From the NCBI GenBank assembly GCA_002401455.1, contig NVTE01000004.1, positions 62,001 to 126,000 of the forward strand: a stretch of DNA of 64,000 nt, given 5' to 3'. Below, piece after piece: positions 9,293-19,673 of this stretch. The notes below the pieces were generated by a model that ran no database searches, was not told the DNA's origin, and saw only the letters and a list, made by a program, of their open reading frames with translations. Position numbers and translations under genes: made by a program. How positions within the stretch are numbered: the stretch's first letter is position 1; every line of letters begins with the position of its first letter. Origin of the DNA: Alphaproteobacteria bacterium (GTDB lineage Bacteria > Pseudomonadota > Alphaproteobacteria > Sphingomonadales > Emcibacteraceae).

Positions 9293-9955
9293 ATGCAACA
9301 GAAAACCAGAATAGCCCCGTCCATCCTGTCCGCCGACTTTGCCCGTTTGGGTGAAGAAATTGCCGCCATTGATGCGGCCGGGGCGGATTATATTCATGTG
9401 GATGTGATGGATGGCCATTTTGTCCCCAACATCAGCATTGGCCCGGCGGTGGTCAAGGCGATCCGGCCCTTCAGCAAAAAAATCTTTGATGTTCATCTGA
9501 TGATTTCTCCGGTCGACCAATATATCGCCGACTTTGCCGCGGCCGGCAGTGACATTATCACCATCCACGCCGAAGCCACGCCGCATTTTCACCGGACCAT
9601 CCAGCTGATCAAGTCCCTGGGTAAGAAGGCAGGCATTTCCCTCAACCCCGGTACCCCGGTCGAGATGCTTGATAATGTTATGGATATGGTCGACCTGATT
9701 TTGGTGATGAGTGTCAACCCGGGCTTTGGCGGTCAGAAATTTATCACAAGTCAGTTGGATAAAATTAGCCGTATCCGCAAGATGATTGACGCAACCGGCC
9801 GGACCATCGACCTGCAGGTTGATGGCGGCGTCACCACGGAGACCGCCAAACTGGTGGTTGCCGCTGGGGCCGACCTTCTGGTGGCCGGCACCGCGACCTT
9901 CACCGGCGGGCCGTCCCAGTATGAGACTAATATTCGCAACCTGCGTGGTGATTAA
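9293..9955 (+). CDS. rpe: Ribulose-phosphate 3-epimerase
   Basis: A 220-residue TIM-barrel enzyme that interconverts ribulose 5-phosphate and xylulose 5-phosphate in the pentose phosphate pathway. Family hallmarks are [15 protein letters not shown] at the start, [12 protein letters not shown] (metal and catalytic residues), [12 protein letters not shown] and the second catalytic aspartate in DLQVDGGV. Length is normal. AAGGAC sits 6 bases before the ATG. The gene stops two bases before the heparinase-like gene begins, so the two are very probably translated from one message. Confidence 0.97.
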   Translation: MQQKTRIAPSILSADFARLGEEIAAIDAAGADYIHVDVMDGHFVPNISIGPAVVKAIRPFSKKIFDVHLMISPVDQYIADFAAAGSDIITIHAEATPHFHRTIQLIKSLGKKAGISLNPGTPVEMLDNVMDMVDLILVMSVNPGFGGQKFITSQLDKISRIRKMIDATGRTIDLQVDGGVTTETAKLVVAAGADLLVAGTATFTGGPSQYETNIRNLRGD

Positions 9956-9957
9956 AT

Positions 9958-11757
9958 ATGTCGCAGATTCGCCGTCAGTCCGTCCCGCCCCTGTCCGAGA
10001 AGGTGCAAAAACGACTGAAACAAATGGTGAAGAAGGCGCGCTATGGCAGTCGCCTCCATGAATATCGCCTGAAAGGCAAACATCCTCTGCGCCTTCTGGG
10101 CACGCCGAAAGACCCCTGGGCCGGATCGGTGGCGGCGGGATCCCATATCCTGGCCAACCGGTTTTATTGTGAGGGTCATATTCTGCGGAATCCTGGCCCC
10201 GATTCTGGTGATGAAAAAGGCGACTGGCCGGACGGATCGGTGTGGCAGGCAACAGACCTGAGTCTGCATTGGCAAAGGCATCTGCAGTCCTTCAGCTGGC
10301 TGCGCGACCTGAACCGGGCCGTTGACCGCAAGGCAGCCCGCGATAAGGCTATGGCCCTGACCGGTGGCTGGCTGGAGAAGTTTGATACCTGGCAGGAGCT
10401 GGCCTGGGCCCCGGATATTCTTGGCCAGCGTCTGGTCCACTGGATGGCCTATGCGCCGCTGATCCTGGACAGTACAGATCTGGTTTATCGTAGCACATTG
10501 CTGAACTGTCTGGCCCGTCAGGCCCGTCATCTGTATCAGGCGGCAGATGATCCCCTGCGTGGCCTGGCCCGCTTTCAGGCCATTGGTGGCCTGGTTATGG
10601 CCGGACTATATGTGCCCTACGGTGAAAGTTGGCTTAAAAAAGGGACAACTTTACTGAAGGCGGCCCTGGCCCAGGAAATATTGGCCGATGGAGGCCTGCG
10701 CAGTCGTAATCCGGAAGACCTGTACCAGGTGTTGCGGGTTTTGTTGCTGGTCCGGGCGTCTTATCGCCGCATGGGCCACGCTATTCCAGACCCGTTGGCG
10801 GCGGCGTTGCCCCGGATGATAGCCCTGCTGAAAAGCCTGCTTCTCGGCGATGGCCGGTTGGCGTCCTTTAATGGCAGCCGTCCCCAAAGCGCCCGGGATA
10901 TGGCGGACTTGCTGGATTTTGCTACTGACATAAATGAAACTCCCCCCCAACTGGACGCTGAGAAAAGTGGTTTCAGACGGCTTCATCAGGGAACAACGGT
11001 GGTGATTCTGGACAGTGGTCCGCCCGCAGACCGGGATTTCAGTCCGGCCTGCCATGCGGGAACCCTGTCCTTTGAAATGAGTTCCGGTAAACAGAGGCTC
11101 ATTGTCAATTGCGGCAGCGCCGGCCCCCTGGGGGGCGGGGCTGAGGCAGATATCGTCCGCCTGTCCCGATCCACAGCAGCCCATTCCACCCTGATCCTCA
11201 ATGATAAAAATTCTAGTGAGATCTGCCCCGATGGTCTGATCGGTTACGGCCCGTCCCTGGTCAGCAGCCTGCGGACGGTGACCGACGGTCATAGTTTATT
11301 GGAAACCAGTCATGATGGCTACCTTGGCCGTTTTGGCCTAATGCATTACCGGACCCTCTATATGAATGAGGCCGGGGATGACATTCGCGGCGAAGATGTT
11401 GTGGAACGGCAGAAAAATTCCGGAAAATTTGCCGCTATGACGCCAAAATTTGATCTGCGGTTTCATCTACATCCCGGGGTTACGGTGACCCGCCAGGGGA
11501 CGGCAGAGGGGGCGGCAGACCGATTGTTGTTATCCTTGTCTGGATTTGGATCTGGGCCTGGATCTGAACTCGGATCTGGAAGACAGTCCGAATTTTGGCA
11601 GTTTCACTGTTCAGGGGCTGAGCTTGCGGTTGAGGAAAGTCTTTATCTGGGGCAGGGCGCTCGTCGCCAGAGCAGCCGTCAAATTGTGCTGTCGGGCCGG
11701 GTTCGTGATATAAAAACCGTCATAAAATGGTCCCTGCACAGAATAGATCATCAATAG
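9958..11757 (+). CDS. Heparinase II/III-like family protein
   Basis: A 599-residue protein with the two-part layout of this family: an alpha-helical toroid in the first half (about 20-310; it contains WLRDLNRAVDRKAAR and LGQRLVHWM) and a beta-sandwich heparinase II/III-like domain after about 330 (SFEMSSGKQRLIVNCGS, then RSTAAHSTLILND). Members may act as uronate lyases, but I see no proof of a substrate, and this subfamily near purH in alphaproteobacteria is uncharacterised as far as I know. No signal peptide is evident, odd for a polysaccharide lyase. Near residues 530-543 a Gly-Ser stretch is encoded by repeated GGATCTG units. The ATG follows the rpe stop by two bases. Confidence 0.8.
   Translation: MSQIRRQSVPPLSEKVQKRLKQMVKKARYGSRLHEYRLKGKHPLRLLGTPKDPWAGSVAAGSHILANRFYCEGHILRNPGPDSGDEKGDWPDGSVWQATDLSLHWQRHLQSFSWLRDLNRAVDRKAARDKAMALTGGWLEKFDTWQELAWAPDILGQRLVHWMAYAPLILDSTDLVYRSTLLNCLARQARHLYQAADDPLRGLARFQAIGGLVMAGLYVPYGESWLKKGTTLLKAALAQEILADGGLRSRNPEDLYQVLRVLLLVRASYRRMGHAIPDPLAAALPRMIALLKSLLLGDGRLASFNGSRPQSARDMADLLDFATDINETPPQLDAEKSGFRRLHQGTTVVILDSGPPADRDFSPACHAGTLSFEMSSGKQRLIVNCGSAGPLGGGAEADIVRLSRSTAAHSTLILNDKNSSEICPDGLIGYGPSLVSSLRTVTDGHSLLETSHDGYLGRFGLMHYRTLYMNEAGDDIRGEDVVERQKNSGKFAAMTPKFDLRFHLHPGVTVTRQGTAEGAADRLLLSLSGFGSGPGSELGSGRQSEFWQFHCSGAELAVEESLYLGQGARRQSSRQIVLSGRVRDIKTVIKWSLHRIDHQ
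11539..11582 (+). repeat. GGATCTG microrepeat inside the heparinase-like gene
   Basis: The heptamer GGATCTG (and one GGATTTG variant) recurs four times within about 44 bases and encodes a Gly-Ser-rich insert in the beta-sandwich domain. It is in frame and likely a slippage-generated expansion. Confidence 0.6.
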
Positions 11758-11784
11758 ATTATAATTACGGGGCTTAGGACTAAT

Positions 11785-11812
11785 TTTTCCTTGCGCCCAA
11801 ATTTTCCTTGCG
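11785..11812 (+). repeat. Direct repeat upstream of purH
   Basis: TTTTCCTTGCG occurs at 11785-11795 and again at 11802-11812, 17 bases apart, in the 113-base gap before purH. The spacing is near one and a half helical turns. It may be a regulator site or a local duplication; nothing in the sequence decides. Confidence 0.4.
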
Positions 11813-11870
11813 AAAGCCGGCCTGATCCATTAGGTCGTAGACCTATCAATTCACCCAATAGGATAGCGTT

Positions 11871-13466
11871 ATGAGCGATACCAGCATGGCACCCATCAAA
11901 CGGGCATTATTGTCCGTCTCAGACAAGACCGGACTAATAGAATTTGGCCAGTTTCTGGCCGGGCAGGGCGTTGAAATCCTGTCCACCGGCGGCACGGCAA
12001 AGGCCCTTGCGGACGCCGGGGTTGCGGTGACGGAAGTTTCCGACCATACCGGTTTCCCGGAAATGATGGACGGTCGGGTGAAAACCCTACATCCGAAAAT
12101 CCACGGCGGCCTACTGGCCCTGCGCGATAATGACGCCCACCTCGCCGCCATGGCCGACCATGACATTGCCCCGATCGACCTGCTGGTGGTCAACCTCTAC
12201 CCGTTTGAGGAAACTGTAGCCAAGGGTGCTGATTTCGCCACCTGTATTGAGAATATCGACATTGGCGGCCCGGCGATGATCCGCTCGGCCTCAAAGAACC
12301 ACACATTTGTTACCGTTGTTGTCGACGCGGTTGATTATGACGCGGTCAAGGCCTCTATGCTGGACAACAACGGCGCAACCTCACCGGAACTGCGCCGTCG
12401 TCTGGCCGCCACGGCCTTTGGCCGCACCGGTGCCTATGACGCCGCCATCGGCGCCTGGTTTGCCGCGCAACAGGGCGAAACCTATCCGGAACGCCTGACC
12501 ATCACCGCCACCCGTCAGGAAACTCTGCGCTACGGCGAAAACCCCCATCAGGACGCGGCCTTCTATGTCAGTGGCACCAAACGCCCCGGCATCGCTACCG
12601 CCCGTCAGGTTCAGGGTAAGGCGTTGAGCTATAATAACCTCAATGACACCGATGCCGCTTTTGAGCTGGTTAGTGAATTTGATCCGGCCCAGGGGGCGGC
12701 GGTGGCCATTATCAAACATGCCAATCCGTGCGGGGTTGCCCAGGGCGCGACCATGGTTGAGGCCTATAAGCAGGCGTTGATCTGTGATCCTACCAGTGCT
12801 TTTGGTGGCATCATTGCCCTGAATGGCACTCTGGACGGCGCAACGGCGGCCGAAATTACCAAGGTCTTCACCGAAGTTGTTATTGCCCCGGACGCCGATG
12901 AACAGGCGCTGGAAATTATGGCAGCCAAGAAAAACCTGCGCCTGCTGCTGACCGGCGGCCTGGCTGACCCCAGCACCGTGGGTCAGACCATCAAGTCGGT
13001 GGCCGGCGGCTATCTGCTGCAGGGCCGGGACAATGGTAAAGTCACCCTCGACGATCTGACCGTGGTCACCGAACGCCAGCCGACGGAACAGGAATTGCAG
13101 GACCTGTTGTTTGCCTTCACGGTCTGTAAGCATGTGAAATCAAACGCGATCATCTATGTCAAAGACGGCCGGACGGTCGGTATCGGCGCTGGACAGATGA
13201 GCCGGCTCGACAGTGCCCGGGTCGCGGTGCGTAAAGCCGAAGATGCCAGCGCGACTGCGGGCCTGACCGAGAATATGACCATAGGATCTGTGGTTGCTTC
13301 TGACGCCTTTTTCCCCTTCGCTGATGGCCTGATCAGTGCGGCGGAAGCCGGGGTCACCGCCGTGATCCAGCCTGGTGGGTCAATTCGGGATGACGAAGTG
13401 ATCGCCGCTGCCAACGAGCGTGGCCTGGCCATGGTCATGACCGGCATGCGCCACTTCCGTCACTAA
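11871..13466 (+). CDS. purH: PurH, bifunctional AICAR transformylase / IMP cyclohydrolase
   Basis: A 531-residue enzyme that carries out the last two steps of purine synthesis, from AICAR to FAICAR and on to IMP. The N-terminal cyclohydrolase domain (about 1-200) opens with [17 protein letters not shown] and has the [10 protein letters not shown] segment; the transformylase domain (about 205-531) has the [10 protein letters not shown] motif carrying the catalytic Lys-His pair. Length is typical. AGGATAG precedes the ATG. The gene is monocistronic by appearance: 113 bases separate it from the heparinase-like gene and a strong terminator follows. Confidence 0.97.
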   Translation: MSDTSMAPIKRALLSVSDKTGLIEFGQFLAGQGVEILSTGGTAKALADAGVAVTEVSDHTGFPEMMDGRVKTLHPKIHGGLLALRDNDAHLAAMADHDIAPIDLLVVNLYPFEETVAKGADFATCIENIDIGGPAMIRSASKNHTFVTVVVDAVDYDAVKASMLDNNGATSPELRRRLAATAFGRTGAYDAAIGAWFAAQQGETYPERLTITATRQETLRYGENPHQDAAFYVSGTKRPGIATARQVQGKALSYNNLNDTDAAFELVSEFDPAQGAAVAIIKHANPCGVAQGATMVEAYKQALICDPTSAFGGIIALNGTLDGATAAEITKVFTEVVIAPDADEQALEIMAAKKNLRLLLTGGLADPSTVGQTIKSVAGGYLLQGRDNGKVTLDDLTVVTERQPTEQELQDLLFAFTVCKHVKSNAIIYVKDGRTVGIGAGQMSRLDSARVAVRKAEDASATAGLTENMTIGSVVASDAFFPFADGLISAAEAGVTAVIQPGGSIRDDEVIAAANERGLAMVMTGMRHFRH

Positions 13467-13490
13467 GTCCCCATCACCTGAAAATGTAAA

Positions 13491-13520
13491 ATCCCTGGAG
13501 GGTTTCTCCAGGGATTTTTT
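13491..13520 (+). terminator. Rho-independent terminator after purH
   Basis: A perfect 10-base-pair stem, ATCCCTGGAG (13491-13500) with CTCCAGGGAT (13506-13515), a 5-base loop and a run of six T. It also lies before the end of the convergent glutamate dehydrogenase gene. Confidence 0.93.
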
Positions 13521-13560
13521 AGTTGGGCCAGGGGGAAGATTAACCCCCTTAATAAAAACA

Positions 13561-16500
13561 TCAGTCGATGATCACATTCCTGATCTGACGGGCGGCGAAG
13601 CCAAGCTTGGTTACATTGACCCGGCCGGAAGTCTGGAAATCATGGATCAGTTTCTGGATGCGGTTGGTGGAGCTTTCCACCTTGCCGAGCCAGCTTTTCG
13701 CCGCATCAATACTGTCACCGCCATTGAGGTCTGTGAGCGCGGAGCGGGTCAGGTTCTTCTGCTGATCCAGAAGGTCGGCGACCACGCTGTTGACCGCTAG
13801 ACGGTCCCAGTGATCGGCCGGTCCCACCAGTTCGGCCTCTGACCGCAGCCAGTCAAAGCCGATCTTGTCGCCGAGCATAAAGTAGGCCTGGGCAACGTCT
13901 TTGACGTCGATCTTCATTTCATCGGCGACCATGACAATATCACAGGCGGCAACTTTAAGTTCCAGATTGGAGATATGGGTGGCCAGTTCTTCGCCTACAT
14001 TCTGCTCGCAGTACATGGCAACCTTGAATTTCAGGCTGTCATCATAATGTTCCTGAACGGCGGCATCTTCGCTGAACAACTTCTGGATGCCAGGCTTGAA
14101 TTGGTCAATGACGTCCTGGATCGGCCGGTTGGCATCGGTGTTATTGAGGAACCAGATGGTCTGGCGGTGGGCAAAGGCTTCTACATCCATCAGCATCAGG
14201 ATCTGAATGGTCGCTGGTACCTTATAGTCAAGATTCTCAATCCGTTCATTAAGATTATTGAGGCCAAAGACCTCGGCCGCGAGCAGGGAAGCGCGGGCGA
14301 TTTCTGCGGCCATGGCCCCGGTTTCTTCCTTGATGGCCTGAATGCCGCCGCGGTTGACGATTTCATTACAGACTTCCTTGGCAATGATGTCGCGCTTCAG
14401 TTGGTGATTGCAGATATCTTGAGCATAGTTTTCTCGAAGCTGGGCCGGGAAAGCCCGGATGAGATATTTATCCATATAGGGATCATCAAGAATATCACTT
14501 TTCATCAATTCGTCATACAGGCCCATTTTGGAATAGGCGATCAACACAGCGATTTCCGGCCGGGTCAGGCCCAGCTCTTCTTCGGCCCGGTCGATAAGTT
14601 CTTCATCGGAGGGCAGGAATTCAAGTTCCCGGTCCAGATGGGCGGTTTTTTCAAGATCCGCCATGAAGCGCACGAAGCTGTCAAGTTCGCGAATGCTGCT
14701 GGAGCGGGCCAGGCTGATGGCCTGAGTCTGTAGGTAATTGTCATTGAGCACAATCTTGCTGACCTCTTCGGTCATGTCGACCAGCAGGGCATCGCGCTGC
14801 TGAGGCGTCAGCTTACCTTCCTGAACCAGGGCATTGAGCAGGATCTTGATATTGACCTCATTGTCGGAGCAATCAACCCCGGCGGAATTATCGACCGCGT
14901 CGGTGTTGATCAGCCCGCCGTTCAGGCAATATTCGATCCGGCCCGTCTGGGTGCAGGCCAGGTTACCGCCTTCGGCCACAACCTGACATTTCAGGTCCCG
15001 GCCATTGATCCGGATGGCGTCATTGGCCCGGTCGCCGACCTGGGAATTGCTTTCCCGGGACGATTTGACATAAGTGCCGATGCCGCCAAACCACAGCAGG
15101 TCGGTTGGCGAGGTCAGGATCGCTTTCATGACCTCGTTCGGGGTGGCGGTGTCTTCGGACCCGTCAAATCCAAGCAGGTCTTTCATTTCCGGGCTCAGCT
15201 TAATAGCCTTGGATCTGCGGCTGAAAATACCGCCGCCCTTGGACATTAGTTTCTGGTTATAATCCTGCCAGCTGGAGCGGGGCAGGTCGAACAGGCGCTG
15301 GCGCTCATCAAAGCTTGTGGCCGAATCCGGGTCCGGGTCGATGAAGATATCCCGGTGGTCAAAGGCGGCGACCAGTTTCACCGCTTTGGAGCACAGCAGG
15401 CCATTGCCGAATACATCGCCTGACATGTCCCCGATGCCGGCGATAGTGATGGAGTCGGTTTGGACATTAATGTCCTTCTCGCGGAAGTGACGTTGAACAG
15501 ACACCCAGGCCCCTTTGGCGGTGATGCCCATTTTCTTATGATCATAGCCGTTGGAGCCGCCAGAGGCAAAGGCATCATCAAGCCAAAACCCATACTCCCG
15601 GGCCAGGCCATTGGCAATATCGGAGAAAGTGGCAGTGCCTTTATCGGCGGCCACCACCAGGTAAGGATCATCGCCGTCCAGGCGGGCCACACCCTTGGGC
15701 GGAATAACCTCATTGTCCTTCAGGTTGTCGGTGATGTCGAGCAAGCCGCAAATAAAGATTTTATAACAGGCGATACCTTCGGCCAGCACCTCTTCGCGGT
15801 CAGCTCCGGCGGGGATTTTTTTCGGCACAAAACCGCCCTTGGCCCCGACGGGCACGATGACGGTGTTTTTAACCTGTTGGGCTTTGACCAGGCCGAGGAC
15901 TTCGGTCCGGTAATCTTCGCGCCGGTCGGACCAGCGCAAGCCCCCACGAGCCACAGGGCCAGAGCGCAGATGAACCCCTTCAATGCGGGGAGAATAGACA
16001 AATATTTCGGCGTAGGGCCGGGGCTTTGGTGCTTCCTTGACATCGCGGCTTTTAATCTTGATCGAGACATAGGGCTTGTTGCTGCCATCGGCCTGCATCT
16101 GGTAAAAGTTGGTTCTCAGTGAGCTTGAGACCACGTTGAGATAACTTCTCAGCATGCGGTCCTGGTCCAGGCTATCGACTTTTTCCAGCTGTTTTCGGAT
16201 GCCTTTTTCCAGTGCGGCGGCTTCTTTTTTAGTGTCGGTTTCTTTGGGCAGCCTCAGACAGAAGTTCATCTCGAACAAAGCCACCAGGTCCCGTGAAATT
16301 TCCCAATATTGGGTCAGGGTATCCTGCATATAAATTTCACTGTAGGACAGGTCCAGTTGACGCAGGTATTTGCTGTAGATCCTCAAAATAAGGACCTGGC
16401 GGTAATTCAGGCCGGCGCGGAGCACCAGTTTGTTGAAGCCATCATTGTCAATATTCTCAACCCAGACCTCGCGCAGGGTGTCTTCCAGGCGCCGTTTCAT

Positions 16501-18375
16501 GACCGAAAGGTCCAAAGAAGCCTCTGTCGCATCCTCCATGTAGAAATCATGGATGGCATGGGTGACGGTCTCATCGCCTTCTTCTGTGATGACAGAGAAG
16601 GCAAATTCCTCAATCACCCGCAGGCCGAGATTTTCCAGCATGGGCAGGCAGTCGCTGAGGGCGATGGTCTGGCGGCTGGTATATATCTTCAGGCGGATGG
16701 CATGATCGGAATCTTCGGCCAGCCGATAGAAATTAAACTGGATATTCTGGCTTTCCGGCAGTTTCTCCAGTTTTTCCACATCGGTTACCGCAAAGCGGGC
16801 GTCAAAATGTTCCCGGTAGGAGGTGGAAAAGGATCGGTTATATTTCCGGAACAGGGTAGTGCCAATCTCTTCGCCCCAGCGGTCATTGAGCACTTCCTGC
16901 AAATGATCATTCCAGCGCTGGGCCACTTCGGCCAGACGCTTGTTGATGCTGGAGGAATCGGGGTTTGGCACATTACCGGGGGTGGTGCGAATAATGAAAT
17001 GCCAGCGGGCGATGCGCTCGTTGCTTAGTTGAGCATAATGGGAAGAAATTTCGCCATTATAGGCCTCGCACAGGATTCTTTCCACTTTGGTGCGCAGGGT
17101 CGAATCATACATGTCACGGGGGACAAAAACCAGGGCCGAGACATAGCGTTCAAAGCGGTCTTTGCGGACAAAAGCCTTGCAGCGGGGCATGACTTTCAGA
17201 TGGAGGATGCCCATGGCGGTGTCGAGCAGCTGCTCTTCTTCTATCTGGAACAATTCGTCCCGGGGCAGGGTTTCCAGGATATGCATCAGAGCCCGGCCAT
17301 CATGGCTGTCGGCGGCAAAACCGGACGCCTCGACCACATGGCGAACTTTACGGTCCAGGAAGGGCACGGTTTCAGCCCGCTGATTATAAGACTGGGCGGT
17401 GAACAGGCCTATGAACCGGACTTCGCTGATCACTTTGCCTTTTTTGTCATATTTCTTGAAGCCGATATAGTCCATATGAACCACCCGGTGGACCAGGGAT
17501 TTCACATTGGCCTTTGTGATCAGCATCACCTGGGGTTGTTCCATGAAATATTCAATTTCCGGCGAGATTGGAACCAATCCGCTCGGGCCTTTCAGGATAT
17601 AAACATTCGGGTCCCGCAGAATACCGTATCCATCGGCCTGGGTGATTTTATTATCCTGCCCATCGTGGAAATATTCCCGCTGGCCGAGAATGGTGAAATT
17701 ATCATCTTTCAGCCAGGCGAGAAATTTTATCGCTTCTTCGGTCTGTTTCGGGTCGACAGCGGATTTCGACACCGCTGCCAAATTTTTGCTCACATCATCC
17801 ATTTTGCCGAGCATTATTTTCCAATCGTCAATGGCGGCGCTGATAAAGTCCAGAACCGTATTGAGTTTGGCGGTTAGGGCGGCAATCTGTTTCGGGTCCG
17901 TCATGGCGGTAATTTCAATATGCATGATGGATTCGGTGAGCTTCAGACCCTTGGTATCTGTGGTTAGACGGCCGTTCTTATCCCGTCGGTTTTTGATGAT
18001 CGGATGAACCAGCATATGCAGGTCATTGCCATCCTCCAGCAGGTTTGACGTGATGCTGTCCAGAAGAAACGGCATATCGTCAATGATGATCTGAATGATG
18101 GTATGGGCGGCGGGCCAGCCATGTTCTTCGAGGGTGGGATTAAACACCCTGATTTTGCAGGTCCCAGCCTCGCGTTTTTCACTATATTTCCACAGGGAAA
18201 GCGCGGCGGCATAGAGCTCATCAAGCGGCCGGTTGGCTAAATCTTCGGGCGAGGCATATTTATACATCTCCCGTATAAATCCGGTGAATTCGGTGTCTTT
18301 GGCTGATTTTAGTCTTTCAGCGGCAAAATCGGTGATGGCGTCAATTCTTAATTTCTTTTGCGTCCAACTTGTCAC
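13561..18375 (-). CDS. gdhB: NAD-specific glutamate dehydrogenase, large (about 180 kDa) type
   Basis: A 1,604-residue enzyme that oxidatively deaminates glutamate to 2-oxoglutarate with NAD. Length and sequence match the L-GDH class of Proteobacteria and actinomycetes. The catalytic core lies at about 780-1260: GGLRWSDRREDYRTEVLGL, then PVGAKGGFV with the catalytic lysine, then GGSNGYDHKKMGIT and the NAD-binding region. The long N-terminal part has ACT-like regulatory domains in the family, consistent with control by amino acids. It starts with GTG at 18375, supported by AAAGGACAG 5 bases upstream. It faces purH tail to tail. The gdhB symbol is a common choice; gdh2 is also used. Confidence 0.94.
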   Translation of the reverse strand: MTSWTQKKLRIDAITDFAAERLKSAKDTEFTGFIREMYKYASPEDLANRPLDELYAAALSLWKYSEKREAGTCKIRVFNPTLEEHGWPAAHTIIQIIIDDMPFLLDSITSNLLEDGNDLHMLVHPIIKNRRDKNGRLTTDTKGLKLTESIMHIEITAMTDPKQIAALTAKLNTVLDFISAAIDDWKIMLGKMDDVSKNLAAVSKSAVDPKQTEEAIKFLAWLKDDNFTILGQREYFHDGQDNKITQADGYGILRDPNVYILKGPSGLVPISPEIEYFMEQPQVMLITKANVKSLVHRVVHMDYIGFKKYDKKGKVISEVRFIGLFTAQSYNQRAETVPFLDRKVRHVVEASGFAADSHDGRALMHILETLPRDELFQIEEEQLLDTAMGILHLKVMPRCKAFVRKDRFERYVSALVFVPRDMYDSTLRTKVERILCEAYNGEISSHYAQLSNERIARWHFIIRTTPGNVPNPDSSSINKRLAEVAQRWNDHLQEVLNDRWGEEIGTTLFRKYNRSFSTSYREHFDARFAVTDVEKLEKLPESQNIQFNFYRLAEDSDHAIRLKIYTSRQTIALSDCLPMLENLGLRVIEEFAFSVITEEGDETVTHAIHDFYMEDATEASLDLSVMKRRLEDTLREVWVENIDNDGFNKLVLRAGLNYRQVLILRIYSKYLRQLDLSYSEIYMQDTLTQYWEISRDLVALFEMNFCLRLPKETDTKKEAAALEKGIRKQLEKVDSLDQDRMLRSYLNVVSSSLRTNFYQMQADGSNKPYVSIKIKSRDVKEAPKPRPYAEIFVYSPRIEGVHLRSGPVARGGLRWSDRREDYRTEVLGLVKAQQVKNTVIVPVGAKGGFVPKKIPAGADREEVLAEGIACYKIFICGLLDITDNLKDNEVIPPKGVARLDGDDPYLVVAADKGTATFSDIANGLAREYGFWLDDAFASGGSNGYDHKKMGITAKGAWVSVQRHFREKDINVQTDSITIAGIGDMSGDVFGNGLLCSKAVKLVAAFDHRDIFIDPDPDSATSFDERQRLFDLPRSSWQDYNQKLMSKGGGIFSRRSKAIKLSPEMKDLLGFDGSEDTATPNEVMKAILTSPTDLLWFGGIGTYVKSSRESNSQVGDRANDAIRINGRDLKCQVVAEGGNLACTQTGRIEYCLNGGLINTDAVDNSAGVDCSDNEVNIKILLNALVQEGKLTPQQRDALLVDMTEEVSKIVLNDNYLQTQAISLARSSSIRELDSFVRFMADLEKTAHLDRELEFLPSDEELIDRAEEELGLTRPEIAVLIAYSKMGLYDELMKSDILDDPYMDKYLIRAFPAQLRENYAQDICNHQLKRDIIAKEVCNEIVNRGGIQAIKEETGAMAAEIARASLLAAEVFGLNNLNERIENLDYKVPATIQILMLMDVEAFAHRQTIWFLNNTDANRPIQDVIDQFKPGIQKLFSEDAAVQEHYDDSLKFKVAMYCEQNVGEELATHISNLELKVAACDIVMVADEMKIDVKDVAQAYFMLGDKIGFDWLRSEAELVGPADHWDRLAVNSVVADLLDQQKNLTRSALTDLNGGDSIDAAKSWLGKVESSTNRIQKLIHDFQTSGRVNVTKLGFAARQIRNVIID

Positions 18376-18452
18376 AATACTGTCCTTTAAGTCACATTAT
18401 GCCTGTCAGGTTTCCCCTGTTAAGCGGTGTTATTTTTCGCATGTGTTATTTT

Positions 18453-19673
18453 TCAGGGATCATTGGAAATGTCTTGCAGAATTGGTCCCAAGACCGACTC
18501 ATCCTGTTTTAATATTTTAATGACTTCTATGCGCGACCCGTTTCGACGGGCAAGAAGCAGGCATATTTGATCATCATTGTCATGATTTTCATCTATCTCA
18601 AAGCCGGCAAGGGCCGTCATGTTTTCTATGGCTTCCCGACAATCTTCCAGGGTAATTTTTACCTTCTTTACCGCCGGCGTGTCTTGGCTATTCTGGCTGG
18701 CGCGTTCAGCCTTCACACAGCCCTTTATCCCACCGGGGTAGCTGTCCAGAAAGTCCGGTAAGCTTGTTCCATTCTGGTGGTTTTTACGGGCAAAAGACAA
18801 GGCGGCGGCATATTCGGTCAGTCGTGTTTTGTCATAGTCCCGGCCAAAACATAATTTTAATGTGGGAGTGAAAGGGGCGCGTTTCTGGGCTTTTAATCCT
18901 TCCGTCTGTAACAGATCACCATAACTGTCGGGGCTGGCCAGACACAGGACGTGAAAATCAAGGACTGCGCCCAGGGTTTCATATAAGGATTTTCGGGATC
19001 GGTTATCTGAGGGACTTTGCCCCTGGACCAGTTGGCGGCAGTCTTCGAGAGACTCCATCAGGCGATCCGGGTCGGCGGTGTCTGCTTCCGGTACAGGGAG
19101 TTCTTCAGCCGTGATGTCGTTAATGGCGCTCTCTGTAATTTCAGAAATCTCTAGGGGTGTTGTGACATCCTCAGCCATAACCGGGGTTTCCTGGGGCGAT
19201 TTTTTGGCTGTAGCCAGGTCTTCCTCACTGATCCAGCGGATAGCCCCCAGAATGAAATTGATCTTGTCCCCATCATCACTGAAGGGCAGAAGAATGCCCC
19301 GGTAGAGAATTTTCTGCCGCTCTTTGTTGTTAAACTCCGCATCAAAGGAGATCGGGCTCTTGTTGCCCAGAACCTCCATATAATGATCGGTAATCCGGCT
19401 GAGCAGGGTGCGGCGGGGAATATCACTGATGGCTTTAAAGCTCAGATCCTGGTCCAGGTCTTCGGCGAGAAGTTGTCCGATAACCTGTAAAGTTGGCTCG
19501 TTGTCCGGGTCGCGCAGGTCGATGAGCACCATATTGCCTTTATAGGGCGCGATATCTTCAGGGGTGAGGGATTTTAGGGGCGGTATGTCACAGTCATGGG
19601 TTAACCCAAACCAATAGTTATACAATTGGAAGGTTATTCTTTGTTCCTGGCCTGTGTAGTCGACAGGATTCAT
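18453..19673 (-). CDS. PAS_5-type PAS domain protein
   Basis: A 406-residue protein. Residues about 10-150 resemble the PAS_5 domain common in alphaproteobacteria (LYNYWFGLTHDCDIPP, then PYKGNMVLIDLRD and a late LPFSDDGDKINFILGAI segment, the usual end of this domain). The middle is acidic and low in complexity; the last 150 residues match nothing I recognise. There is no kinase, GGDEF or DNA-binding domain, so a sensory role is likely but the output is unknown. It lies 77 bases upstream of the glutamate dehydrogenase gene on the same strand; a functional link is possible but unproven. Confidence 0.75.
   Translation of the reverse strand: MNPVDYTGQEQRITFQLYNYWFGLTHDCDIPPLKSLTPEDIAPYKGNMVLIDLRDPDNEPTLQVIGQLLAEDLDQDLSFKAISDIPRRTLLSRITDHYMEVLGNKSPISFDAEFNNKERQKILYRGILLPFSDDGDKINFILGAIRWISEEDLATAKKSPQETPVMAEDVTTPLEISEITESAINDITAEELPVPEADTADPDRLMESLEDCRQLVQGQSPSDNRSRKSLYETLGAVLDFHVLCLASPDSYGDLLQTEGLKAQKRAPFTPTLKLCFGRDYDKTRLTEYAAALSFARKNHQNGTSLPDFLDSYPGGIKGCVKAERASQNSQDTPAVKKVKITLEDCREAIENMTALAGFEIDENHDNDDQICLLLARRNGSRIEVIKILKQDESVLGPILQDISNDP

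Noticed and set aside
9281-10252. An antisense open frame of about 320 codons over rpe
   Set aside because: It overlaps rpe and the heparinase-like gene entirely and shows no domain.
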